Positions 1-8,448 of a stretch of DNA of 64,000 bases are shown one piece after another. The DNA is taken from the NCBI GenBank assembly GCA_947628715.1, contig CANRAW010000001.1, positions 1 through 64,000 on the forward strand, given 5' to 3'. The notes under the pieces were generated by a model, which did not search any database, was not told the DNA's origin, and saw only the letters and a program-made list of their open reading frames with translations. This DNA is from an uncultured Clostridia bacterium (lineage in GTDB: Bacteria; Bacillota; Clostridia; TANB77; CAG-508). Within the stretch, counting starts at the first letter, position 1; each line of letters begins with the position of its first letter. The translations under genes and the position numbers were made by a program.

Positions 1-546
1 TTAATTTTCTAATAACCCCTATTTAATTTATTTTTTTAATAACCCCTATAAAAAATTTTAATTTTCTAATAACCCCTTATTAAATTTAATTTTCTACCTA
101 CCCCTATTAAATTTTTTAATTTAGTTTAATCCCCTATTAAATTATTTTTTCTTACTACCCCTATTTTATTTAGTTAGAAAATCTAACTACCCCTATTTTA
201 TTAAAATTGTTACTACCCCTTATTAAAATTGTTATCAAATACGTTGTGTCGGCATAGTTAAATTTATTGATACCCCTTATTAAATTTTATTATCAATTAG
301 ACTGTGCCGGCACAACAAAATTTTTAGCTACCCCTATTAAAATTTTTATTTAATTCTGCCTGTTCCTATTAGTTAAATTTTCTGACTACCCCTATAATAT
401 TGTGTTAATAAAATTAACTACGGCGGCACAACAAAATTTTTAACTACCCCGAACATAAATTCTACAAAATTTTAACTATCCTAATTACTAAAAAATTTTA
501 TAACCCCTAATAAAATTTTTAATTATTATAAAATAAAAAAAATAAA
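1..546. repeat. AT-rich degenerate repeat array, no gene
   Basis: I see no reading frame here, with or without TAG readthrough. The stretch is made of many copies of a short degenerate unit close to aacccctattaaaattt, mixed with a few GC-rich half-palindromes (near 242, 303 and 421) of the dispersed TTGTGCCGGCAC family. The same CCCCTATTAAA unit returns at 12800..12990. Function unknown. Confidence 0.6.
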
Positions 547-566
547 GGGGATTTAATTAAATCCCC
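547..566 (-). terminator. Rho-independent terminator
   Basis: Perfect palindrome GGGGATTTAATTAAATCCCC followed on the minus strand by a T-rich run; lies just after the stop of 575..808. Confidence 0.75.
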
Positions 567-574
567 TTACTACC

Positions 575-808
575 TTATTTAATTTTTTTCTTTTTACAGT
601 AAACCTTATTTTTACCTATTTTAACTTTCATCTTTCCCTTAAAAAGGTTATCTATTACTTCTTTTACATATCTCTCCCTTTCTTGTTTTGTTATCTGTTT
701 TGAAAAACTCCTACTTCTGATTATTTCAATCATATAACTGATTGCAGTATTTACACTATCAAAATAACCCTCAGTATAATTGTCAACATACACAACATAT
801 TTAGTCAT
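575..808 (-). CDS. Small unknown early protein
   Basis: A 77-residue protein I do not recognise. It opens MTKYVVYVDNYTEG, similar to the start of the 175-residue protein at 2053..2580, and ends in a lysine-rich tail (CKKKKIK). A shortened form of the array leader, with its GGAGAGAAAG ribosome binding site, precedes the ATG. There is no promoter between it and the gene at 883..1122, so it is probably the last gene on that transcript. TAA stop, then a terminator. Confidence 0.6.
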   Translation of the reverse strand: MTKYVVYVDNYTEGYFDSVNTAISYMIEIIRSRSFSKQITKQERERYVKEVIDNLFKGKMKVKIGKNKVYCKKKKIK

Positions 809-882
809 ATCATTTACTCACTTTCTCTCCATATAGGAGTTTTCTTTTTAACTTACTCTTTCTAATTTAGTTAAATATTATT

Positions 883-1122
883 TTAATTCTTTTCTTCGTC
901 ATTTATAATTAACGCTTTTAACATATTACATCTCTTAAAAAGTTTTAACGTATCTATCATTTCGTCTTCTATTTCACAAGATATTTTAATTAAATCAATA
1001 CTTCTAATTTCTATTTTTTTGAAATCTTTTACAAAATCATGATTTTTGAAAAAAGATTCAATCATTTCTACGGTTTCCAAGCCTTCTTTATTCAGAGTTA
1101 TAAATATTTCAACTTTATTCAT
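883..1122 (-). CDS. Small unknown early protein, family A
   Basis: 79 residues. With 1257..1514 and 9897..10136 it forms a small paralogous family (A): an N-terminal strand of the type MNKVEIFITL, a middle strand carrying CEI/TAEV, then a helix and a closing strand of the type LIINDE/LTINGEK. No known fold assigned. It has its own consensus promoter (1205..1233) and the conserved leader. TAA stop. Confidence 0.6.
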   Translation of the reverse strand: MNKVEIFITLNKEGLETVEMIESFFKNHDFVKDFKKIEIRSIDLIKISCEIEDEMIDTLKLFKRCNMLKALIINDEEKN

Positions 1123-1204
1123 ATTTTACTCACTTTCTCCCCGATATACCGATAGGTCAGTATTTTACTTTATATTTCTTTTCCTGTATTTTCCTTGCAA
1201 TACT

Positions 1205-1233
1205 ATTATATCACACCGCTTTGAATTTGTCAA
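1205..1233 (-). promoter_or_regulatory. Sigma-70 promoter
   Basis: TTGACA, 17-nt spacer, TATAAT; first of the near-identical array promoters. Serves 883..1122 and 575..808. Confidence 0.85.
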
Positions 1234-1256
1234 GTCCTTTTTACATATTTTTTCTT

Positions 1257-1514
1257 TTACTCTTCTATTTCAAAAATTTTTATTTTTTCTCCGTTTATTG
1301 TTAAACCAGAAACAAAATCTTTTTTTGCTAAAAATTTTATTGCTTTTGCTATATCATCAGTTACTTCAGCAGTAAAAGTAATTACAAAACCGTCATCAGA
1401 TTCCATTTCGTTAGGATTTTTTACATTACGATTATCAAAGAGTAATGTTTCAAACATATCAGAAATAGAGTGGTGAAATTCGTCAAGAGATATAACTATT
1501 TCAATTTTATTCAT
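1257..1514 (-). CDS. Small unknown early protein, family A
   Basis: 85 residues, acidic, paralogue of 883..1122 and 9897..10136 (MNKIEIVISL start, FTAEVTDDIAKAIKFL middle, LTINGEK end). Preceded by the conserved leader, which supplies the ribosome binding site, and by its own promoter at 1597..1625. Unknown function; position in the array suggests an early host-interaction role (inference). Confidence 0.6.
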   Translation of the reverse strand: MNKIEIVISLDEFHHSISDMFETLLFDNRNVKNPNEMESDDGFVITFTAEVTDDIAKAIKFLAKKDFVSGLTINGEKIKIFEIEE

Positions 1515-1596
1515 AATATTTTCCTTTCTCCCCGATATACCGATAGGTCAGTATTTTTACTTTTTGTTTTTGGCTCTGTGTTTTCCTTACAATATT

Positions 1597-1625
1597 ATTA
1601 TATCACACCGCTTTGAATTTGTCAA
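1597..1625 (-). promoter_or_regulatory. Sigma-70 promoter
   Basis: TTGACA-17-TATAAT upstream of 1257..1514; array-type promoter. Confidence 0.85.
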
Positions 1626-1649
1626 GAGGTTTTTAGAAATTTTTTCTTT

Positions 1650-1904
1650 TTAACTCTTATAGTTATAAATTTTTCCGTGACGGTTACATTTTTCAACTAT
1701 TCCTGTTTTCTGACTTTCAATATATTTAATATTTTCCATATCGGGAGTTGTAGAATATACCCAGAAAAAATTACCTTTTACGTCAAAACTTTCAGCGGCA
1801 TAAAGTATTTCTTTTGTCTTTGAACTTATGCAAACATTAGAAGTTTTTACGTTTACATTTATACCTTTTACGCCAGTCTCCGTAAACAATGTGTAATTAG
1901 TCAT
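1650..1904 (-). CDS. Small unknown early protein
   Basis: 84 residues, mostly beta-type sequence (MTNYTLFTETGVKGINVNV...), no recognised domain. Own promoter at 1988..2016, conserved leader with GGAGAGAAAGGG ribosome binding site, TAA stop. Confidence 0.6.
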   Translation of the reverse strand: MTNYTLFTETGVKGINVNVKTSNVCISSKTKEILYAAESFDVKGNFFWVYSTTPDMENIKYIESQKTGIVEKCNRHGKIYNYKS

Positions 1905-1987
1905 ATTATTTACCCTTTCTCTCCGTCTTGCCGTTAAGTCAGCATTTTTAATTTTGGTCGTTTCCTCTTTGCTTTCCCTATGCTCTT

Positions 1988-2016
1988 ATTATAACATAGT
2001 CTTTCTGATTTGTCAA
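1988..2016 (-). promoter_or_regulatory. Sigma-70 promoter
   Basis: TTGACA-17-TATAAT upstream of 1650..1904. Confidence 0.85.
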
Positions 2017-2052
2017 GTACCTTTAAGAAATTTTTTCTTTTTAACTTTTTTC

Positions 2053-2580
2053 TTATTCAAAAATAAAATAATCTTTAGTGTACTCTTCTATTTCATATAT
2101 TAACTTATTTCCTACTGCTAAAGCAACAAAATAAACTTTTTCGTCTGCATTAAGTTTATAATTTATATCTTCTGCAGTTATATACGGACCATATTCAGAA
2201 AAACTTTCCTGATAAGTTGTAAAATCTTTTTCCTTGTCAACTATCGGGAGATAATTTTTAACACAGTCTTCAAATTCTTTTGTTTTAACTATCTCTTCAG
2301 GAGAATAGCCGTCTAAATCGTCATTTCTGTAAATTATATTACTCTTTTCTCCCTGAAAATCTTTAGTTATATAACCAACTACCAGAGACACAGGTTTTCC
2401 GCTTTCGTTTGCCTTTTTAACAAGTTCAAGAGTACCGTCTTCAAGAATTTCGTAAATTTCATAACCATATTCGTCAAATTTTTCATATTCGTCTTCTGTT
2501 ATAACTTTTACCAGTTCTCTTGTTGTCGTATCTCTGATTTCGTCATATATTTCACAGAAAGTTACTACATATTTAGTCAT
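2053..2580 (-). CDS. Unknown early protein, family B
   Basis: 175 residues, acidic. Its C-terminal half (about residues 75-165) is paralogous to the 108-residue protein at 9522..9848. The two share EIVKT, LPI, KDF, YQ, YIT.EDI.YK and EKVYFVAL in the same order. The longer copy has an extra N-terminal domain. No known fold recognised. Own promoter at 2654..2682 and conserved leader; TAA stop. Confidence 0.65.
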   Translation of the reverse strand: MTKYVVTFCEIYDEIRDTTTRELVKVITEDEYEKFDEYGYEIYEILEDGTLELVKKANESGKPVSLVVGYITKDFQGEKSNIIYRNDDLDGYSPEEIVKTKEFEDCVKNYLPIVDKEKDFTTYQESFSEYGPYITAEDINYKLNADEKVYFVALAVGNKLIYEIEEYTKDYFIFE

Positions 2581-2653
2581 AATATTTTCCTTTCTCTCCG
2601 TTATTGCCGATAAGTCAACATTTTATTTTTCTTTGCTTTCCCTTTACAATGTT

Positions 2654-2682
2654 ATTATATCATACTGCTTTCGATTTGTCAA
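2654..2682 (-). promoter_or_regulatory. Sigma-70 promoter
   Basis: TTGACA-17-TATAAT upstream of 2053..2580. Confidence 0.85.
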
Positions 2683-2765
2683 GAGGGTTTTGAAATTTTT
2701 TCTTTTTAATCAAATTGTGTTTTTATTTTAATTTATGTGTGTTTCCGTTGTCTCTCTATGCTCCT

Positions 2766-2794
2766 ATTATATCACGGTCTTTCTAATTTGTCAA
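2766..2794 (-). promoter_or_regulatory. Sigma-70 promoter (second, tandem)
   Basis: TTGACA-17-TATAAT; no gene directly behind it other than 2053..2580. Confidence 0.8.
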
Positions 2795-2928
2795 GAGAAT
2801 TTCAAAAAGTTTTTCATTTTACAGTTATTAAAAACTAACGATTAAAATATTTTTGTAGATTAAATAAAATTATTTTTTATACTCAATTTAATTAAATTAA
2901 ATCTTTTTATTTTAATAATTAAAAAAAT

Positions 2929-2948
2929 GTGGGGAATTAAATCCCCAC
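2929..2948 (-). terminator. Rho-independent terminator
   Basis: Stem GTGGGGA/TCCCCAC followed on the minus strand by TTTTTTT; just after the stop of 2969..4060. Confidence 0.8.
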
Positions 2949-2968
2949 TTTGTTTTTATTTTTACTTT

Positions 2969-4060
2969 TTAATCTTTTAACATTTCATCTACCATTTTAA
3001 TTAAGTCTTTTGCTTCCTGCGGAGCTGTCCAAGTATTGTTAATTGTTTTTTTCTCTACTGTCTTTTTTGATTTAAAGTTATAACGGCAAGTAATGTATGA
3101 TTTATCGGGAGAGGACTTTTTTCTGATAAAATATATTGCATTTTCCCCTTTTTTAATTGAAGTATTATAATTATAGCCAACACAATTATTTTGCATTTTA
3201 CCCTCGTCTTGTAATTCTTTTAACGTATGAGGTACTATTATAATAAAATGTTCTGTTTCCAGTGTTGTTATTTTGTCAATTCTTTTTTCTGTCTTATCCA
3301 TTGCCGTATTAAATATTTCGTCTTTTTGTGCTTCAAAATAATCAGATACAAGTTTAATATTCTGTCTTGCCGTTCTGTTAGTATCAATAATTTCAAGCCA
3401 GTTAATTTCGTTTGTTAATATAATAGCAAACAATTCGTAAAAATCAGAACCAATTGACAGTCCTAAATTTGATTGAGATACTTTGAAAATTTTACAAATT
3501 GCCAGTTTTTCAGAAATAGTTGTGTTTAATAATTTGTTACAGATAATAGGTTTATCAATAAAATATTTAGTTAAAGCAAACCAGTATTTTCTATACATTT
3601 CAGGTAAATTATTTAACCCTTTGTTTAACTTAAATAAGTATAAACTGCCTGTGTCAATTGTTAAATTATTCTCCAGAATAAAGTTAATATAACCTTTCGG
3701 ATTTTCTGGCACAAGTTCAATTACTCGCTCAATTTGTGGTAAAAATGTTTCAATTGCTTGATAATCTTTTAACGCTTTTTGATATTTCTGAGATTCGTTA
3801 AAACATAATTCAGGACTTTCAATTGTAAGATTTTCAGCAGTTAAATTTTTTACAATATTCATTAAAGTGCTGAGTTGCAAAATAAACAAACGTACTCCTT
3901 TATTGTCAGCAGTTTTTAACAATGTAGGCATATTTTTTACTTTACGTCCAGTATAAGAAGTGATTTCCCCAGTTTGATAATTTACAGTTATAGGTCTGTT
4001 TTTGTCCTCAATTTCAAAGTTGATAGTATACTGATTTATTTTATTGATAGTAATATTCAT
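2969..4060 (-). CDS. PcfJ-like protein
   Basis: 363 residues. The C-terminal part reads like a PcfJ domain, known from conjugative plasmids and mobile elements. The pattern visible at about residues 275-360 is TLKELQDEGKMQNNCVGYNY, then NAIYFIRKK, a YITCRY strand and a closing helix EAKDLIKMVDEML. The N-terminal 250 residues are helical and not recognised. The biochemical role of PcfJ proteins is not settled. It is the largest gene of the early array and has the longer leader variant (SD then TTAATGTTATCAGCC on the plus strand). Promoters at 4149..4177 and 4245..4273. TAA stop and terminator. Confidence 0.6.
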   Translation of the reverse strand: MNITINKINQYTINFEIEDKNRPITVNYQTGEITSYTGRKVKNMPTLLKTADNKGVRLFILQLSTLMNIVKNLTAENLTIESPELCFNESQKYQKALKDYQAIETFLPQIERVIELVPENPKGYINFILENNLTIDTGSLYLFKLNKGLNNLPEMYRKYWFALTKYFIDKPIICNKLLNTTISEKLAICKIFKVSQSNLGLSIGSDFYELFAIILTNEINWLEIIDTNRTARQNIKLVSDYFEAQKDEIFNTAMDKTEKRIDKITTLETEHFIIIVPHTLKELQDEGKMQNNCVGYNYNTSIKKGENAIYFIRKKSSPDKSYITCRYNFKSKKTVEKKTINNTWTAPQEAKDLIKMVDEMLKD

Positions 4061-4148
4061 ATTTTACTCGCTTTCTCTGCTTAATGTTATCAGCCAACAT
4101 TTTTACTTTTTACTTTTACTTTTTGCTCTGTGTTTTTCTTACATTCTT

Positions 4149-4177
4149 ATTATATCATGTCCTTTCTGATTTGTCAA
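4149..4177 (-). promoter_or_regulatory. Sigma-70 promoter
   Basis: TTGACA-17-TATAAT upstream of 2969..4060. Confidence 0.85.
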
Positions 4178-4244
4178 GAGGTTTTTAGAAATTTTTTCTT
4201 TTTAACTTTTGTCTTCTTTTCGTCTTGCTTTCTTCTATGCTCTT

Positions 4245-4273
4245 ATTATATCACGGCTTTCCCGATTTGTCAA
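4245..4273 (-). promoter_or_regulatory. Sigma-70 promoter (second, tandem)
   Basis: TTGACA-17-TATAAT about 95 nt upstream of the previous one. Confidence 0.8.
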
Positions 4274-5040
4274 GAGGAGTAGAAAAATTTTTTCTTTTTA
4301 ACAATTTTGAAATTGCGTTTTAAGCCGTGGCATTTTTCAGAGTGTAGTTATATTCCCCCTATACTTCAAAGGCGTTTCCGGGCATTCTCAACGCTCTCGG
4401 AGGCATTCTATACTATAGTGTTATACAGACGAAATCAGATAGTAAGAACATACATTCTTTTAACTAATTACTTCCTGCTCCAAAAGATTTTGCTAAAAAT
4501 TTTACTCTATAACAAATTTAATAATTAAATCGTTGTACCAGCACAATATTTAATTAAAGATTAGATAAAAAATTGTCGGAGCAGGCTAAAAATTTTATTT
4601 TAACGACTATTGTTAAAAGAAATAGTTTAATAATACTCGTCCGCCTGCTCCTATATCTTTTAACTAAGTGAGCTGCAAAATTTAATTTAACGAGAATTGT
4701 CAAATCTTTTATTTAATATGAGCTGGAACATACGTTCGATTAAATAATTTGTCCGTGAGCTGCAAATGTTTTAATTTAACAAGCAGAACATACGTTCAGT
4801 TAAAATTTTTAACTCAGTGAGCTACAAAATTTAATTTAATTACGTCCGCTAAATAATTTATTTTAATTAAATAGAGCCGAACATACGTTTTATTAAATAA
4901 TTTGTTTGTGAGCTACAAAAATTTTATTTTAACTTTCTATGTTAAAAATTTTAATTTAATTAAAGTCTGCTGCGGCGGCACAACAAATTTAACAATATAA
5001 AATAAAAAATTTAATTTAACAATTATAGTTAAATTAAAAA

Positions 5041-5060
5041 GAGGGGATTTTACTCCCCTC
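5041..5060 (-). terminator. Rho-independent terminator
   Basis: Stem GAGGGG/CCCCTC with TTTTTAATTT behind it on the minus strand; after the stop of 5074..5454. Confidence 0.8.
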
Positions 5061-5073
5061 TCTGTTATCTTAT

Positions 5074-5454
5074 TTAATTTTCCTCAACTTCATTTGTTAT
5101 ATCTTCTGCCTTATCTACCTCAACTTTCTTATAACCTTTTACCTTTCCTTTGTCAGTCTTATAATTGTCAATTATTTCAATTGTTGTCATCTGTCTCATC
5201 AGTGCAGAAATCTTTTGTGTTGATACTCCATAAATTTTAGCCAACTCTGACGCTGTATAAGTTTTATCAATCTCCATTTCGTTATAAATTTTTGCTTTAA
5301 GTTCCTCGTTCTGTTTCTGTGTAGGTGTTTTTGAATTTTTCTTTTTAAGATTCTTTTCGTCAATTTTTGTTATTTCTTTTGTTGCAAACTCTGTGATTTC
5401 GTCAGAAATATTAGCGGAAACAACTGCATTCAGAAATTCTCTCATAGTGTTCAT
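5074..5454 (-). CDS. Winged-helix DNA-binding protein, copy 1
   Basis: 126 residues. N-terminal helical segment (MREFLNAVVSANISDEITEF), then a lysine-rich linker. The winged helix-turn-helix covers about residues 55-110: IYNEMEIDKTYTASELAKIY, GVSTQKISALMRQM, wing with GKVKGYKKVEV. It is paralogous along its length to 19600..19950. In both places it sits next to the same partner family (5540..5977 here, 18903..19325 there), so a two-gene module has been duplicated. No promoter between it and 5540..5977, so it is transcribed from 6061..6089. Role unknown; a small phage regulator is likely. Confidence 0.65.
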   Translation of the reverse strand: MNTMREFLNAVVSANISDEITEFATKEITKIDEKNLKKKNSKTPTQKQNEELKAKIYNEMEIDKTYTASELAKIYGVSTQKISALMRQMTTIEIIDNYKTDKGKVKGYKKVEVDKAEDITNEVEEN

Positions 5455-5539
5455 ATTTTTAACTCACTTTCTCTGCTTAACGTTATTCATCAGCCAACAT
5501 TTTTATTTTATTATTATTTTACTTCTTTAGTTTATTATC

Positions 5540-5977
5540 TTAATCTTCTTTCTTTTTATTTGCTTCCTCTTTTAACTTTCTCCTCATTTCCTTATCACGT
5601 TCAATTTTTTCCTTTTTAAGTCTCTCTTTTTCTTTTATTTTTTCCTCCTGTTCAGTTACATAATTTTCATAATCTTTTTTAGTCTGTTCAAAGTTAAATG
5701 CTTTCATTTCCTTTTTTGTTGTTTTTTTATTCTTATAATTCCTCAAAGTCGGATTTATTGTAAAGACTATTTCGTAAGTCTCGTTATTTTCGTTAATTAT
5801 TCCAACTCTTACCCCTATTTCATTTACCTTTGTTGTGTTTCCTGTTCTAACAAATGCCACATTCTCAGAGCCGTACTGCTCGGCAAATGTTTTTATTATC
5901 AAGTCTTTTACTTCTTTCTTAAGATTATTAGTTATTGCCGTTATTGTATTTTCTTTTGTTACTTCATAGTTATTCAT
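5540..5977 (-). CDS. Unknown protein, family C, with charged coiled-coil tail
   Basis: 145 residues. Residues 1-100 match 18903..19325: both have ...GSENVAFVRTGNTTKVNEIG or FGEDSVKMVRVGSTSKSNEI, then V.R...., a T.N strand and a FNFE/FDFE segment. A weaker relative is 7530..7889 (FGEENVLIVPYEIETENGI). The last 45 residues are almost all K, E and R and probably form a single helix or coiled coil. Partner of the winged-helix gene at 5074..5454. Function unknown. Confidence 0.65.
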   Translation of the reverse strand: MNNYEVTKENTITAITNNLKKEVKDLIIKTFAEQYGSENVAFVRTGNTTKVNEIGVRVGIINENNETYEIVFTINPTLRNYKNKKTTKKEMKAFNFEQTKKDYENYVTEQEEKIKEKERLKKEKIERDKEMRRKLKEEANKKKED

Positions 5978-6060
5978 ATTTTACTCGCTTTCTCTCCGTA
6001 TTGCCGATAAGACAGCATTTTTAATTTTTATTTTCTGCTCTTTGCATTCCCTATACTCTT

Positions 6061-6089
6061 ATTATATCACACGGTCTTGAATTTGTCAA
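6061..6089 (-). promoter_or_regulatory. Sigma-70 promoter
   Basis: TTGACA-17-TATAAT; drives 5540..5977 and 5074..5454. Confidence 0.85.
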
Positions 6090-6174
6090 CCCCTTTCGAT
6101 ATATTTTTTCTTTTTAACTTACTCCGTTTTTTATTTTAATTTTGTAACCCCTCTTTGTTTTTTCTTACATTCTT

Positions 6175-6203
6175 ATTATATCATAGTCTTTCCGATTTGT
6201 CAA
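6175..6203 (-). promoter_or_regulatory. Sigma-70 promoter (second, tandem)
   Basis: TTGACA-17-TATAAT directly after the stop of 6228..6380; the short stretch to the next promoter holds no gene. Confidence 0.8.
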
Positions 6204-6227
6204 GCCCCTACAAGAAATTTTTTCTTT

Positions 6228-6380
6228 TTAACTTTCCTTCCAAGAGACAACATATTTTGTTATAATTTTTTTATAGAGACCATCCCATTCAGTAATTATA
6301 TTAAGTTTACCCCCAAATGTTTTTACAAATTCTTCTGCCTGTACCATGTTTGTAAATTCTTTTTTAAGAGTTATAGTCAT
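6228..6380 (-). CDS. Small unknown early protein
   Basis: 50 residues, starting MTITLKKEFTNMVQAEEF and ending VVSWKES before TAA. Too short for confident fold calling. Supported by the conserved leader with GGGGAGAAAGAGG right upstream of the ATG and by its place in the array. Probably cotranscribed with 6438..6644. Confidence 0.55.
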   Translation of the reverse strand: MTITLKKEFTNMVQAEEFVKTFGGKLNIITEWDGLYKKIITKYVVSWKES

Positions 6381-6437
6381 ATCTTTTACCTCTTTCTCCC
6401 CGATATGCCGTTAGGTCAGCATTGTTATTTTAATTTA

Positions 6438-6644
6438 TTATTTACTTACCATAGTATCAAGTTCACTGTTAATTTCTTTATCTGTTTCTGTTGTAATATT
6501 TATAAAAGTTGAAGGTGCGTGCCTGAAACATTTACCACAGATTCTGTTAATTCCACATTCAGAGCAATTCTGTTTAGATTCACAATATTTACTTATTGTT
6601 TCCATTGCAGAAATTATACTATTATTAAAAATTGTTTTGTCCAT
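6438..6644 (-). CDS. Small four-cysteine protein, family D
   Basis: 68 residues. The core is C-x2-C-x5-C-x2-CF (CSECGINRICGKCF) followed by .P..F, a likely metal-binding knuckle. Paralogue of 6780..6980 (CDKCKLNTICSNCF). Conserved leader, promoter at 6727..6755, TAA stop. Function unknown. Confidence 0.6.
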   Translation of the reverse strand: MDKTIFNNSIISAMETISKYCESKQNCSECGINRICGKCFRHAPSTFINITTETDKEINSELDTMVSK

Positions 6645-6726
6645 ATTTTACTCACTTTCTCCCCGATATGCCGTTAGGTCAGCATTTTAATTTTATTGCC
6701 CTTCTTTGCTTTTCCCCTATAATCCT

Positions 6727-6755
6727 ATTATATCACATTGCTTTGAATTTATCAA
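6727..6755 (-). promoter_or_regulatory. Sigma-70 promoter
   Basis: TTGATA-17-TATAAT upstream of 6438..6644. Confidence 0.8.
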
Positions 6756-6779
6756 GCCCCTACAAGAAATTTTTTCTTT

Positions 6780-6980
6780 TTAACTTTCTCCGTCAATCTT
6801 TTTGTTTTCAGATTCCTCTATAATATCTTCAAAACAAACAGGCATTTGAGAAAAACAATTACTACATATTGTATTAAGTTTACACTTATCACACGTTACA
6901 TTATTTTTTATATTATCGTTACAATATTTACCTATTGATTTTATGCTGACAAGTATTTCCTCATAAGTTTTATTAGTCAT
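6780..6980 (-). CDS. Small four-cysteine protein, family D
   Basis: 66 residues, paralogue of 6438..6644 with the same C-x2-C-x5-C-x2-CF core (CDKCKLNTICSNCF) then MPVCF. Likely zinc-binding. Own promoter at 7060..7088 and conserved leader; TAA stop only about 25 nt before the -35 of the next cassette, typical of this array. Confidence 0.6.
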   Translation of the reverse strand: MTNKTYEEILVSIKSIGKYCNDNIKNNVTCDKCKLNTICSNCFSQMPVCFEDIIEESENKKIDGES

Positions 6981-7059
6981 ATTATTTTCCTTTCTCTCCG
7001 TATTGCCGTTAAGTCAGCATTTTTATTTATTTTCGGCTCTTGCTTTTCTTTACTCTCTT

Positions 7060-7088
7060 ATTATATCATAGTCTTTCCGATTTGTCAA
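7060..7088 (-). promoter_or_regulatory. Sigma-70 promoter
   Basis: TTGACA-17-TATAAT upstream of 6780..6980. Confidence 0.85.
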
Positions 7089-7191
7089 GTACCTTTCAAA
7101 AAATTTTTTCCTTTTAACTTGTGCCGGCACATTTAGTTTTGATATTATTCTATTTGTGCTGGCACAATTATTTTTATAGAATAGGTTAAAT

Positions 7192-7335
7192 TTAATTCCA
7201 ATTCGACATCATTTCGTTAATTATTCTTTCTCTTTTCTGAAGTATAGCTCTCTTTTTGAGAACTTTCATTAACTTAATAAACTCCTCTCTTGTTAAATAT
7301 TTTGATTTGCCGTTTCTTGTAAATTTAACTCCCAT
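7192..7335 (-). CDS. Small basic unknown protein
   Basis: 47 residues, strongly basic (MGVKFTRNGKSKYLTREEF, then KVLKKRAILQKRERI), ending NWN-TAA. Preceded by AAAGGCGG 8 nt before the ATG instead of the array leader. Promoter at 7412..7440. Could be a small nucleic-acid-binding protein (inference). Confidence 0.5.
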   Translation of the reverse strand: MGVKFTRNGKSKYLTREEFIKLMKVLKKRAILQKRERIINEMMSNWN

Positions 7336-7411
7336 AACAATACCGCCTTTCAAAATTTTAACCGATTTCGTTTTTGTTTTGTCGTCTCCTCTTTGCTTTC
7401 TCTATATTTCT

Positions 7412-7440
7412 ATTATATCACACTGCTTTGAACTTGTCAA
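7412..7440 (-). promoter_or_regulatory. Sigma-70 promoter
   Basis: TTGACA preceded by CTTGACAAG; 17-nt spacer; TATAAT. Upstream of 7192..7335. Confidence 0.85.
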
Positions 7441-7529
7441 GCCCCTACAAGAAATTTTTTCTTTTTAACTTGTGCCGCCATACTATTTAACTATTAAATT
7501 TTTGGAGCAGGTGGCACAATTTATTTAAT

Positions 7530-7889
7530 TTAATCCTTTGCTTCGGGTTTATTTAATTCAATTGCTTCCAAGACATCATCATAATTAACTGCTTTAATTA
7601 ACCTTTTTGTACCAGTATTATTCCAACTTTTAACTTTTGCAGATATTTCAACTATTACGTCAACATCATAACCTTCATTATTTTTTGTCTGTCCAACACA
7701 ACATATTACTGTACCTGACGAAAAGGATATACCATTTTCTGTTTCGATTTCGTAAGGTACTATTAAAACATTTTCCTCCCCGAACACATCTTTCATTTTT
7801 TCATAGATTTGATTATTACAAAATTTTCTTGTTTCTTTTTTTCTCATTGTATCGTTTTTCATTTCAGAAAAGTTAATAACATTATTCAT
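7530..7889 (-). CDS. Unknown protein, distant family C
   Basis: 119 residues. After a short N-terminal helix it shows the same run of elements as 5540..5977 and 18903..19325: an amphipathic helix (IYEKMKDVFGEENV), strand LIVPYEIET, a glycine turn, then VDVIVEISAKV. Sequence identity is low, so the family call is tentative. Conserved leader, promoter 7975..8003, TAA stop. Confidence 0.55.
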   Translation of the reverse strand: MNNVINFSEMKNDTMRKKETRKFCNNQIYEKMKDVFGEENVLIVPYEIETENGISFSSGTVICCVGQTKNNEGYDVDVIVEISAKVKSWNNTGTKRLIKAVNYDDVLEAIELNKPEAKD

Positions 7890-7974
7890 AGTTTTAACCT
7901 CTTTCTCCCCGATATACCGTTAGGTCAGTATTTTTAATTTTTAGTTATTTCCTCTTTGCTTTCCCTATAATTCT

Positions 7975-8003
7975 ATTATATCACATTGCTTTGAATTTGT
8001 CAA
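7975..8003 (-). promoter_or_regulatory. Sigma-70 promoter
   Basis: TTGACA-17-TATAAT upstream of 7530..7889. Confidence 0.85.
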
Positions 8004-8042
8004 GCCCCTTTCAAAAATTTTTTCCTTTTAACTTTCTTTTCT

Positions 8043-8219
8043 TTAGAAAGGTAAATCTTCTAACTCTTCATCAGTACATTCGAAAAATATTTTGCCTTTA
8101 TTAGACTTTTTATCATTAGTATTTTCATTAGTAAAAAAGTCTATCAATTCAGAAGTAAACTCGTTTTCGTCAACATATTTTTCACCAGTACAAATTATAT
8201 CGTCTTCCCAAGTAAACAT
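8043..8219 (-). CDS. Small acidic unknown protein
   Basis: 58 residues, starting MFTWEDDIICTGEKYVDENE and ending EELEDLPF before TAA; very acidic. Conserved leader with GGAGAGAAAGAGG and its own promoter at 8302..8330. Acid-rich early phage proteins are often inhibitors or DNA mimics, but nothing here proves that. Confidence 0.55.
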   Translation of the reverse strand: MFTWEDDIICTGEKYVDENEFTSELIDFFTNENTNDKKSNKGKIFFECTDEELEDLPF

Positions 8220-8301
8220 ATTAAACCTCTTTCTCTCCGTATTGCCGATAAGTCAGCATTTTTAATTTTTGTTTTCTGCTCCGTGTTTTCCTTGTATTCT
8301 T

Positions 8302-8330
8302 ATTATATCACGGTCTTTCAGATTTGTCAA
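8302..8330 (-). promoter_or_regulatory. Sigma-70 promoter
   Basis: TTGACA-equivalent (CTTGACAAA) -17- TATAAT upstream of 8043..8219. Confidence 0.85.
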
Positions 8331-8448
8331 GCCCCTACAAAAAATTTTTTCCTTTTAACCAATTCTATTTTAGTTAGTAAATTAAACTGTTCACCACTCG
8401 TCCGATATAATTAACTTATTGTGGCGGCACAACATATTAAACAAAATG

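Larger units (their letters stand above)
2581..2968. other. Intergenic: two promoters and a terminator
   Basis: No gene. It holds the leader and promoter of 2053..2580, a second array-type promoter (2766..2794) about 70 nt further upstream, and the terminator of 2969..4060. The tandem promoter looks like a cassette whose gene has been lost. Confidence 0.6.
4061..5040. other. Non-coding, promoters and GAGCTGCAAA repeats
   Basis: No gene, also not with TAG readthrough. From the left it holds two array-type promoters for 2969..4060, then from about 4300 an AT-rich region. In that region TGAGCTGCAAA/TGAGCTACAAA recurs (near 4670, 4719, 4756, 4818 and 4910), interspersed with AACATACGTT and GGAGCAGGC words. 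The GTGAGCTG word is the one found in a denser array at 11390..11600. Confidence 0.55.
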
